Below, one piece after another: positions 6,183-13,370 of a stretch of 13,370 nt of DNA. The DNA is taken from the NCBI GenBank assembly GCA_030453435.1, contig JAKDKI010000027.1:1-13370 (forward strand). The letters are read 5' to 3'. A program made the position numbers and the translations under genes. This DNA is from Kocuria sp. GTDB lineage: Bacteria > Actinomycetota > Actinomycetes > Actinomycetales > Micrococcaceae. Under the pieces are notes generated by a model. The model was not told where the DNA came from. It saw only the letters and a list, made by a program, of their open reading frames with translations, and ran no database searches. The first letter of the stretch is position 1; each line of letters opens with the position of its first letter.

Positions 6183-8765
6183 ATGCCCGAACTCATCAAC
6201 ATCCGCGACCTCCCGACCTCCGTGTCTGAACGCAGGGTCGTGGTGGTCGGCGCGGGGCCCGCAGCACACCGCTTCGTCACGGCCCTGCGCGGGCGCGGCG
6301 ACCGCAGCGACGTCGTCGTCCTGGGAGAAGAAAGCGTGGCTCCCTACGACCGCGTCAACTTGGCCAAGCACTGGGACCCGGACCACGATCTGAGCCTCAC
6401 CAACGTGGGTATGTGGAACGAACGGACCCACCTGGTCACCAATGCGTGGGTCAACAGCATCGACCCGGAGCGCAAGAGCGTGCACGTCAACGGTGAGACG
6501 GAACTAGCCTACGACGAATTAGTGCTCGCGACCGGTTCGGCCGCCACCATGCCTCCGTTGCCCGGCAATGACCTGGCCGGAGTCTACGTCTACCGCACCG
6601 TGAACGATGTCGATCGGATGCGGGCCAACGTTGAGGCCCTCAGTAGCGCCCGCGGCCCCGAGAAGCCGCCCCAGGCCGTGGTGATCGGCGGCGGACTGCT
6701 GGGTCTCGAGGCCGCCGGCGGGTTGGTCAAGTACGGGTTCGAAACCCATCTGGTGCATTCGCGGGACTGGCTGATGTCCTCGCAACTGGACGAGGGCGGC
6801 GGGCGGACCCTGAACCGGGCCATCGAGCAGCGCGGGATCGAATTACACCTGGGACAGCGCCCCAGCGCGGTGCTGCCCGCCGCCGCGGACCCGTCCACCG
6901 TGGGCGGGGTGGCGGTGGGCGAGGATCTGATCGAGGCGGACCTCGTGGTGTGGGCCATTGGCATCACGCCCCGTGACGAGCTGGCCCGCGACGCCGGCTT
7001 GGAGACCGCGCCCAACGGTGGCGTGCCCATCGACACCGCGTGCCGCACCGCGACCCCCGGGATCTGGGCGATCGGTGAGGTAGCCAGCTTCGACGGAACG
7101 TGCGTGGGCCTCGTGGCACCGGCCAACGCCATGGCCGAGGTGGTGGCCGCGCAGTTGACCGGCGGTGACGACGAATTCACCGAGATCGACGACGCCACCA
7201 AGCTCAAGCTCCACGGCCTGGACGTGGCCTCCTTCGGCGACTCGCTGTCCCGGAAGAGCGGGACCCTGGACGTGGTCATGTCCGACCCGGTCGAGGGCGT
7301 CTACCAGAAACTCGTCCTTTCCGACGACGCCAGGACCCTGCTGGGCGGGGTGTTCGTGGGGGACGCGGAACCGTACGCGAGCCTGCGCGCGCTGCTGGGC
7401 CGCCAACTGCCCGGAGCGCCCAAGGCCTATCTTTCCGGCGGTGGCGACGTTCCCGACGCGGAAATGCCCGACGATCTGGTGGCGTGTTCGTGCAACAACG
7501 TGACCGTGCACGAGATCAAGCAGGCCGTGGGTCAGGGCTGCCACGACCTGGCCTCGGTCAAGAAGTGTTCCAAGGCCGGGACGCAGTGCGGATCGTGTGT
7601 GGGACTGGTCGGCAAGATCATGACCAAGGAAATGGAAGGCGCCGGTCTCGAAATTTCCAAAAGACTGTGCGAGCACTTCGAACTGTCCCGTCCCGAGCTG
7701 TTCGAGGCCATCAGGTTGTCCCGCCTGACGAGCTTCACCCAAGTCATCGAGAAAGTCGGGACAGGCCGCGGTTGCGACATCTGCAAGCCGGTTGTCGCCA
7801 ACATTCTGGCCACCGCCTTCCACGAGCACGTGTTGGACGGCGGCCGCGACGGACTGCAGGACACCAACGACCGTGCTCTGGCCAACATGCAGAAAGACGG
7901 CACGTATTCAGTGGTCCCGCGCATCCCCGGGGGCGAAATCACCCCCGAGAAGCTCGCGGTGATCGCCCAGGTGGCCAAGGAGTTCAACCTCTACACCAAG
8001 ATCACCGGTGCTCAGCGTATCGACCTGTTGGGCGCGCGCTTGGAGCAGTTACCGCAAATCTGGCAGCGGCTGATCGACGCGGGCATGGAATCCGGTCAGG
8101 CCTACGGAAAGTCGCTGCGCGCGGTCAAGTCCTGCGTGGGTTCGGCGTGGTGCCGCTACGGCGTGCAGGATTCCGTGGGCATGGCCGTGCATTTGGAGAA
8201 CCGATACCGCGGACTGCGTAGCCCGCACAAGCTCAAGATCGGCGTCTCCGGGTGCGCCCGTGAGTGCGCCGAGGCGCGCGGCAAGGACGTGGGGGTGATC
8301 GCCACGGACAAGGGCTGGAACGTCTACGTGGGCGGTAACGGCGGGTTCACCCCCCGGCATGCGGAACTGCTCGTGAGCGACGTCGATGACAGGATGCTGG
8401 TCAAGGTCATCGACCGGTTCTTCATGTATTACATCCGCTCCGCCGAGCGGCTGCAGCGCACCGCACCGTGGGTCGAGTCCTTGGAGGGCGGCATGGACCA
8501 TCTCCGCGAGGTAATCCTGGAGGACTCGCTGGGGATCTGCGACGAACTGGAATCGGCCATGGGCGATCTAGTGGCCGACTACCGCGATGAGTGGGCCGAA
8601 ACCCTCAACGACCCGGTGAAGCTGGCGCGTTTCACGCCGTTCATCAATGACCCGCAGGCAACGGACGAGACCATCGTGCAGGTGCCCGAGCGCGGGCAGG
8701 TGCGTCCGGCGACCGCCGGTGAGCGCGTGATGATCTCCGTGCCGACCATCGGGATCGGTGCATGA
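6183..8765 (+). CDS. nirB: Nitrite reductase (NAD(P)H) large subunit NirB
   Basis: This 860-residue cytoplasmic enzyme catalyses six-electron reduction of nitrite to ammonium with NAD(P)H, together with NirD. Domain order is standard: FAD-binding GAGPAAHRF (23-31); NAD(P)H-binding GGGLLGLEAAGGL (169-181); FAD motif WAIGEVASF (295-303); BFD-like [2Fe-2S] domain with C435-x-C437 and C469-x2-C472; another cysteine pair C531-x2-C534; then the siroheme/[4Fe-4S] nitrite-sulfite reductase region with C651-x5-C657 (SCVGSAWC) and C691-x3-C695 (GCAREC). Length matches the family and no key residue is missing. The ATG at 6183 follows AGGAGA (6172-6177) at 5 bases. Its TGA overlaps the ATG of the next gene (ATGA), linking it to siroheme supply. 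The 102-base gap upstream may hold its own promoter or operator. Confidence 0.97.
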   Translation: MPELINIRDLPTSVSERRVVVVGAGPAAHRFVTALRGRGDRSDVVVLGEESVAPYDRVNLAKHWDPDHDLSLTNVGMWNERTHLVTNAWVNSIDPERKSVHVNGETELAYDELVLATGSAATMPPLPGNDLAGVYVYRTVNDVDRMRANVEALSSARGPEKPPQAVVIGGGLLGLEAAGGLVKYGFETHLVHSRDWLMSSQLDEGGGRTLNRAIEQRGIELHLGQRPSAVLPAAADPSTVGGVAVGEDLIEADLVVWAIGITPRDELARDAGLETAPNGGVPIDTACRTATPGIWAIGEVASFDGTCVGLVAPANAMAEVVAAQLTGGDDEFTEIDDATKLKLHGLDVASFGDSLSRKSGTLDVVMSDPVEGVYQKLVLSDDARTLLGGVFVGDAEPYASLRALLGRQLPGAPKAYLSGGGDVPDAEMPDDLVACSCNNVTVHEIKQAVGQGCHDLASVKKCSKAGTQCGSCVGLVGKIMTKEMEGAGLEISKRLCEHFELSRPELFEAIRLSRLTSFTQVIEKVGTGRGCDICKPVVANILATAFHEHVLDGGRDGLQDTNDRALANMQKDGTYSVVPRIPGGEITPEKLAVIAQVAKEFNLYTKITGAQRIDLLGARLEQLPQIWQRLIDAGMESGQAYGKSLRAVKSCVGSAWCRYGVQDSVGMAVHLENRYRGLRSPHKLKIGVSGCARECAEARGKDVGVIATDKGWNVYVGGNGGFTPRHAELLVSDVDDRMLVKVIDRFFMYYIRSAERLQRTAPWVESLEGGMDHLREVILEDSLGICDELESAMGDLVADYRDEWAETLNDPVKLARFTPFINDPQATDETIVQVPERGQVRPATAGERVMISVPTIGIGA

Positions 8766-11164
8766 GTGATTTCGACTGGAACGGTTGTCCGGTCCTGCTC
8801 GTGGGAACCGGCCCGGCCGCGCCGCTGGAGGTCGCCCGGCTGATCCGCGCCGGTGCCAGGGTGAGCGTTGCGGGCACCGCGGAGCAACTGTGTGCCCGCG
8901 GGGATGCGCTGGCTAGGGTGGCCCGGCGGCTGGGTGTGAAAGCGGACCCGGCCCGGGAATCGGTGCGCACCGCGTTGGAAGCCTGCACCTTCGTGGGCGC
9001 GGAGGCCGCGGACTTCGACGCCGACGCTGCAGCGTCCGGTGCCGCGGCCGTGGTGTGCGCCGCCGACGACGCCGCGGAGACCAAGCGGTGGCGTGCCTTG
9101 AGCAGGAGGCACGGCAAACCGTTCTCGACCCTGCGCTCGGGCAGGCCCGGTGTGGCCCTGGTGGGTGGTGGTCCCGGTGACCCGCAGTTGATGACGGAGG
9201 CGGCCCGGCAGCACCTGATGCGGGCGGACGTGGTGCTCTACGACAAACTGGCACCCACCGCGGTGCTCGAGCAACTGTGCCCGGGAGCCCTGCTGGTGAA
9301 CGTGGGTAAGGACCCCGGCCATCACAAGATGCCCCAATACTTGATTGAACGGGCCCTGGTGGAGTTCGCCCGCGCCGGGGCGTGTGTGGTGCGTTTCAAG
9401 GGCGGGGACCCGTTCGTGTTCGGACGCGGCGCCGAGGAACGGCGGACCCTTCAGGGGGAGGGCATCGAGGTCACTGTGGTCTCCGGGATCAGTTCGAGTA
9501 TCGCGGTGCCCGCGGCTGCCGGTATCCCGGTCACGTGCCGCGGCATCAACCGCTCCTTCACCGTGATCTCCGGTCATGAGGTGCCCGCTCCCGACGAGCT
9601 GGAAGGCCTGGTCAAGGTGGGCGGCACCCTGGTGGTGCTCATGGGGTTGGCGCACCTGCCCGAGCTCATGGCCGGTCTGGTGAAGCACGGCCTGGATCCG
9701 GAATTGCCCGCCGCGGTGGTCGAAAAGGGTTCCACACAGCGGCAGCGGGTCTTTGCATCCGCAGCGCGCTCCATTGCGCGTGTGGTATCCGACGAGGGAG
9801 TGAGCTCCCCTGCGATCGTCGTGCTGGGGCACGTGGTCGAACTGGGCGATGACCTCGCGCGGTTGATCGAGAGAGTTTCAAACGAGCGCTCAGAAGAGTC
9901 TGAGCCACTGAAGTCTCCGCTCACACGCGGGCCCACCGCGGAACCCGCAGCCGAAATTCGGGACGGCGGGATCCCGGGCCGGGGGATTCGCGATGGTCGG
10001 ATTCAGGAGGAACCTGGGACGGCGTCGTCGACGGTCAAGGCGAGCGAGAAGGTGCTCGTGGCTCCGTCGGATTCCCTGACCGGCTTCGTGATCGCTGTGA
10101 CCGCCTCACGCCGGGCCGAGGACCAGGCGGAGGCTTTCGAACGGCGCGGCGCCACCGTGCTCAAGGCGCCTACCATGCGCATCGTGCCCACCGAGAACGA
10201 CGAGACGCTGCACCGGGCCTCCGCCCAGGTGATCGAGGACAAACCGGGGGTGCTGCTGGTCACCACGGGGCACGGTGTGCGCGGATGGTTCGAGGCTGCG
10301 GAGGCCGGTGGAACACGATCCCAACTGTGTGCGGCGCTCGAGGGCGCTGACATCCTCGTGCGCGGAGCCAAGGCCCGTGGGGCCATCAAGAGCCTCGGGC
10401 TCGTGGAGCAGGGGGTTGCATCGCAGGATTCTACGAGCTCCCTGGTGGACCTGGCACTGAGCCGCGGCGTGGCCGACAAACACGTGGTGTTCCAACAACA
10501 CGGGGCCGTGGACCACGCACACGTGGAACGCCTCGAACGCGCCGGCGCGCGCCTGACCGTAGTCCAGCCCTATCGATGGGAACAGCCCCGTGATGTGGCC
10601 GCAGTCTCCCAGCTGATGCTGGCAATCATCAAGGAACACGTCAACGCCGTGACCTTCACCTCCGCCCCCGCGGTGGAAGCGCTATTCGAACGCGCCCAGA
10701 AGGAAGGGACCATGGAGCCATTGCTCGAAGCACTGCGTCACCGTGTGCTCAGCGTGGCCGTGGGGCACGTAACCGCGGAGCCGTTGCAGCGGGCGGGAAT
10801 CACACCGCTGATCCCGGACCGCCCCCGCATGGGGTCCCTGGTGCGGGCACTGACCACCCACCTGGAAAGACAGACCGTGGACCTGCCGCACACGCCGTTC
10901 GGACAGGTCACCCTGCGCGGCGCGCATCTGCTGTGCGGGGAACGCCGCGTGGAACTGCCCTCCCACCTGGCCAACATCACACGCGTGGTGATGCAGGCCG
11001 CAGGGGACTTGGTGACTCGCCAGTCCATCCGCCGTGAAGTGCCCGCGGCGCCCAGCGACCACGCCATCGACATGGCCATATCCCGGATCCGAAAACTCAC
11101 CGGGGAACCCAAACTGATCCTTACGGTCCCCAAGATGGGATTCCGGGCCAACGTGAGCCTGTGA
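8762..11164 (+). CDS. Fusion protein: partial NAD-binding (CysG N-like), uroporphyrinogen-III C-methyltransferase (CobA/SUMT), HemD/NnaR-like domain, winged-helix DNA-binding domain
   Basis: One uninterrupted 800-residue frame carries four modules. Residues 1-125 resemble the Rossmann part of precorrin-2 dehydrogenase (LLVGTGPAA at 12-20, VVCAADDAAETKRW at 97-110) but lack the dimerisation/chelatase half. Residues 130-372 are a full SUMT, which makes precorrin-2 from uroporphyrinogen III with SAM: LVGGGPGDPQLMTEAA (133-148), VVRFKGGDPFVFGRGAEE (209-226), GIPVTCRG (254-261), where the usual His is Cys. Residues 375-435 are a charged, Gly/Arg-rich linker. Residues 440-695 are HemD-like with TTGHGVRGWFEAAE (501-514), RGAKARGAIKSLGL (534-547) and PYRWEQPRDVA (603-613), typical of the NnaR-type regulator rather than plain HemD. 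Residues 707-800 are an OmpR-type winged helix (AIDMAISRIRKLTGE, 768-782; TVPKMGF, 788-794). NnaR is known in Streptomyces as a GlnR co-activator. The ATGA overlap with nirB couples translation. Whether the HemD part is catalytic is unknown. Confidence 0.92.
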   Translation: MSDFDWNGCPVLLVGTGPAAPLEVARLIRAGARVSVAGTAEQLCARGDALARVARRLGVKADPARESVRTALEACTFVGAEAADFDADAAASGAAAVVCAADDAAETKRWRALSRRHGKPFSTLRSGRPGVALVGGGPGDPQLMTEAARQHLMRADVVLYDKLAPTAVLEQLCPGALLVNVGKDPGHHKMPQYLIERALVEFARAGACVVRFKGGDPFVFGRGAEERRTLQGEGIEVTVVSGISSSIAVPAAAGIPVTCRGINRSFTVISGHEVPAPDELEGLVKVGGTLVVLMGLAHLPELMAGLVKHGLDPELPAAVVEKGSTQRQRVFASAARSIARVVSDEGVSSPAIVVLGHVVELGDDLARLIERVSNERSEESEPLKSPLTRGPTAEPAAEIRDGGIPGRGIRDGRIQEEPGTASSTVKASEKVLVAPSDSLTGFVIAVTASRRAEDQAEAFERRGATVLKAPTMRIVPTENDETLHRASAQVIEDKPGVLLVTTGHGVRGWFEAAEAGGTRSQLCAALEGADILVRGAKARGAIKSLGLVEQGVASQDSTSSLVDLALSRGVADKHVVFQQHGAVDHAHVERLERAGARLTVVQPYRWEQPRDVAAVSQLMLAIIKEHVNAVTFTSAPAVEALFERAQKEGTMEPLLEALRHRVLSVAVGHVTAEPLQRAGITPLIPDRPRMGSLVRALTTHLERQTVDLPHTPFGQVTLRGAHLLCGERRVELPSHLANITRVVMQAAGDLVTRQSIRREVPAAPSDHAIDMAISRIRKLTGEPKLILTVPKMGFRANVSL

Positions 11165-11242
11165 CACAGCGGGGGCCGTGGCCGTGGTTGCGTCCTTGGC
11201 GCCCGCTTCCACGCTTGCGGTCCTTGCGTTGGGAGGTCCCGG

Positions 11243-11263
11243 TGTGAGGTCTGGGCGCTCACA
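11243..11263. terminator. Weak hairpin between the convergent fusion gene and monooxygenase gene
   Basis: TGTGAG (11243-11248) and CTCACA (11258-11263) can pair as a perfect 6-base stem around a 9-base loop. It lies about 80 bases past the stop of the fusion gene and overlaps the stop codon of the convergent gene, where a bidirectional terminator would be expected. There is no T-run on either side and the stem is short, so an intrinsic terminator is only a possibility. The remaining bases of 11165-11242 show nothing recognisable. Confidence 0.22.
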
Positions 11264-12239
11264 AGGTGGCGGCGACGGCGGCGGCCAGCCGCGCATCAGA
11301 GGTGTACAACGCGGTCGTGTCGAAGGTCGAGGCGGTGCTCATGATCTCGTCCGCGCCGGTACGCACGAGCAATTCACTGATTGCGCTCAGAACCTGGTCC
11401 TCGGTCCCCGCGATCACGGGGGCCAATGCCTTGGCCACGTTGCGTTGCTGCCGTTGCGTCAGGGAATCCGGTAGCGACGTCGTCGGCTCCAGCGGCGGAA
11501 AAGCTCCCGTGAGGCGCGATTCGGACATGGCCCACGCTTCGGGCAGAGAGAGTTCGCGCGCCTCGGAGGGAGAATCCGCAACAAAGATCTCCGTGGAAGC
11601 GATCAGGTACGGCTCGTCCAGTTGCTCGCTGGGGCAAAAGGTGGAGCGGTACTCGTCGAAGGCCTCCGGCCCGGCGGTGAGCAACGGTCCACCGACCACC
11701 GCCGGCAGACCCAGGCGCGCCGCGATCTTCAAGCCACTTCCGGTCCCCAACACGAATAGCGGGATGTGGCCGTTGTGGGCCGGGCGCATCGTGATATCCG
11801 CCCTGCCGGTCAGGTATTCGCGTACGGCTTCAATGGCGGATGCGAAGTCTTTCGGTGGCGCGGACATGGTGCCCAGGGCCCTGCGCACGGGCTCAGTGAA
11901 CCCCAGGGAACGCCCAAGTCCAAGGTCGAACCGTTGCCCGTGCAGGGCGGTGAGGACGGCGAACTCCTCGGCCACCACCAGAGGGCGGTGATTGGGCAAC
12001 ATGACTCCGCCGGAACCCACCCGGATCGAGCGAGTGGCCGCCGCAACCGCCTGCGCGAGCAGCGCTGGCGTGCCGGAGGCGACCCCCGGGACCCCGTGAT
12101 GCTCTGAGACCCAGAACCGGTGATAACCGGCGGCCTCCGCGTGCCGGGCGCGCTCCACCGTCTGGTGCAGGGCGCCGGCATCGGATTCTCCCTGGCGGAT
12201 GCGGGAACGGTCGAGAAGGGACAATGGAATGCTCATCAT
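11259..12239 (-). CDS. LLM-class flavin-dependent oxidoreductase, MsnO8-like (luciferase-like monooxygenase)
   Basis: This product of 326 residues belongs to the bacterial luciferase-like superfamily, whose members use reduced FMN or F420 in a TIM barrel; the substrate here cannot be told. Typical stretches are ARHAEAAGYHRFWVSEHHGV (31-50), PGVASGTPALLAQAVAAAT (51-69), IRVGSGGVMLPNHRPLVVAE (72-91) and RFDLGLGRSLG (103-113), then LFVLGTGSGLKIAARLGLP (161-179). The spacing and wording fit the MsnO8 group. ATG codons at 12239 and 12236 are adjacent and either could start the protein; the ribosome-binding site is weak. Reading farther upstream in frame would run into the convergent-side pstS sequence and adds no family-like residues. 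It is convergent with the nitrate operon and lies 88 bases downstream of pstS on the same strand, with no evident functional tie to either. Confidence 0.9.
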   Translation of the reverse strand: MMSIPLSLLDRSRIRQGESDAGALHQTVERARHAEAAGYHRFWVSEHHGVPGVASGTPALLAQAVAAATRSIRVGSGGVMLPNHRPLVVAEEFAVLTALHGQRFDLGLGRSLGFTEPVRRALGTMSAPPKDFASAIEAVREYLTGRADITMRPAHNGHIPLFVLGTGSGLKIAARLGLPAVVGGPLLTAGPEAFDEYRSTFCPSEQLDEPYLIASTEIFVADSPSEARELSLPEAWAMSESRLTGAFPPLEPTTSLPDSLTQRQQRNVAKALAPVIAGTEDQVLSAISELLVRTGADEIMSTASTFDTTALYTSDARLAAAVAATL

Positions 12240-12327
12240 CCACGCAACGCCGGGGCGCAAGCGCTCATTCCAAAAGAACCGTGCAACCCCAGCCAGGGCC
12301 GAGCCACGAAGTCGGCCGCGGCCGCCT

Positions 12328-13370
12328 CTAATACCGGGTCGTGATGGAATCCAACGCGGCCTGAGCTTCCCGAGTGAGGTTTTCCGGCAAGGGGGCGCTC
12401 TTGACCGATTCGGCGGACAGTTGCTGCCCCTCCGGGCTGACCACGTAGCGACCGAACGTCTTGACCAGTTCCAACGTGTCGGGATCCGCGTAGCTGGTGC
12501 AGTACACGTGGTAGGAGACCAAGACCACGGGGTAGGCGCCTTTGACGTCGGGGGTGCGGTCGATGTCCAGCGCGATGTCATGCTCCCCGGTACCTTGCAC
12601 GCGGGAGGACGCCCCCACGGCCGTGGCGGCGGCCTGGGCGTTGACGGGTACGTACTCGGTGTTGACCTTGACCCTGGCTTTACCCAGAGAGCCTCCTACG
12701 AGGGAATCGTCCGCGTACGTGATGGCGCCTTCGGTCTGGTTCGTCACGGTGACCACTCCGTTATTTCCCTGCGCACGCTCACTGGGCAGGGAATTGGGCC
12801 AGCCCCCGCCGTGCTCGTCGGTCCATACCTCTGAAGCCGTGGCTTCGAGATAGTCCGTGAAGTTCTCCGTGGTGCCGGAATCATCGGCCCGGGCCACAGG
12901 GGTGATCGGGGCGTCAGGGAGATCAACACCGGGATTCTGGTCGATAATGGCCGGATCATTCCATCGTATGATCTCGCTCCGGAAGATCTTGGCGATCGTG
13001 GGCGCGTCCAAGTCCAGTTCCTCGATCCCCGGCAGATTGAACGCGATGCTGATGGGGGAAATGTACACGGGAACGTTGACGGCACCTCCCGGGCCGCAGG
13101 CGTTCCTGACGTCCGCTTGCTCCTCGGCGTCCAAGTAGGCATCCGAGCCGGCAAAGTCTGTGCCGCCTCCCACGAGAGCGGAACGTCCCGCACCGGAACC
13201 CGCCGAAAGGTACTGCACGTTGGCGCTGGGGTACGTGGATTCGAATCCGGTGCGCCATGTCTGCATGGCCGCATTCTGAGCGGAGGAGCCGATTCCGGTG
13301 AGGATGCCCGTTAGCTGTAAGAGGGCGTGACGTTGTTGACACGGTCCGGGGTGCGCGAGGCCGGGGGCTG
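12328..13370 (-). pseudogene. pstS: Phosphate ABC transporter substrate-binding protein PstS, 5' part frameshifted and cut by window edge
   Basis: The protein is the phosphate-binding lipoprotein that feeds the PstCAB transporter. From the ATG at 13266 there are 312 residues with PstS landmarks: SAGSGAGRSALVGGGTDFAG (21-40), YISPISIAFNLPG (68-80), the phosphate-contacting RADDSGTTENFTDYL (126-140), and YPVVLVSYHVYC (245-256). PstS-like sequence continues upstream in the same frame without a start (LTGILTGIGSSAQNAA, about 13267-13314). Farther upstream the family-like sequence moves to another frame (DRVNNVTPSYS), which meets TAA at 13311-13313. A single missing base near 13311-13318 would restore one frame. 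The lipoprotein signal peptide would lie beyond 13370. The next gene on this strand is a monooxygenase, not pstC. A sequencing error, or initiation at 13266 giving an unexported protein, are alternatives. Family identity is firm; the broken state is moderately sure. Confidence 0.75.

Noticed and set aside
12240..12581. In-frame upstream extension of the monooxygenase to 12581
   Set aside because: The added 114 residues lie antiphase within pstS and do not resemble the family, which starts around MMSIPLSLLD.
1..13370. Search for tRNA, rRNA, riboswitch, CRISPR, insertion sequence or integrase signals
   Set aside because: No cloverleaf-like CCA-adjacent structure, regularly spaced repeats, transposase motifs or terminal inverted repeats were recognised by eye.

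Overview
The window is GC-rich (coding third positions strongly G/C) and carries a complete assimilatory nitrate/nitrite reduction cluster of actinobacterial type. Pointers to a high-GC actinobacterium, probably a Micrococcaceae-like lineage (lineage is inference), are a GlnR-like operator, a HemD-winged-helix regulator of the NnaR kind, a two-subunit nitrate reductase of the NasC plus FAD/BFD type, and GTG starts with overlapping genes.

Layout. Left edge (32-442, minus strand): a Sir2-type NAD-dependent deacetylase that stops after 136 codons and lacks its zinc-binding half. A divergent regulatory gap (443-636) holds a near-perfect GlnR half-box pair. From 637 to 11164 all genes are on the plus strand: narK nitrate/nitrite transporter; nasC molybdopterin catalytic subunit (GTG start inside the narK end); nasB-like FAD/[2Fe-2S] electron-transfer subunit (GTG start inside the nasC end); nirD; nirB (102 bases after nirD, with a second weaker GlnR-like array in the gap); and an 800-residue fusion protein whose ATG overlaps the nirB stop (ATGA). 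Right edge (minus strand, convergent): an MsnO8-like flavin-dependent monooxygenase and a PstS-type phosphate-binding protein whose 5' end appears frameshifted and which runs off the window.

How it works together: NarK imports nitrate; NasC with NasB reduces it to nitrite using NAD(P)H through FAD and iron-sulfur centres; NirBD reduces nitrite to ammonium at a siroheme-[4Fe-4S] centre; the last gene carries the uroporphyrinogen-III methyltransferase that feeds siroheme synthesis, joined to what looks like the pathway's own regulator.

The most unusual item is that last gene. One reading frame joins a shortened NAD-binding (precorrin-2 dehydrogenase-like) segment, a full SUMT/CobA methyltransferase, a low-complexity linker, a HemD-like domain of the NnaR regulatory kind, and an OmpR-type winged helix. 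A cofactor-biosynthesis enzyme is therefore physically fused to a DNA-binding regulator, translationally coupled to the siroheme enzyme it serves. No tRNA, rRNA, CRISPR, insertion sequence or origin was seen, and no gene-free stretch exceeds 300 bases.
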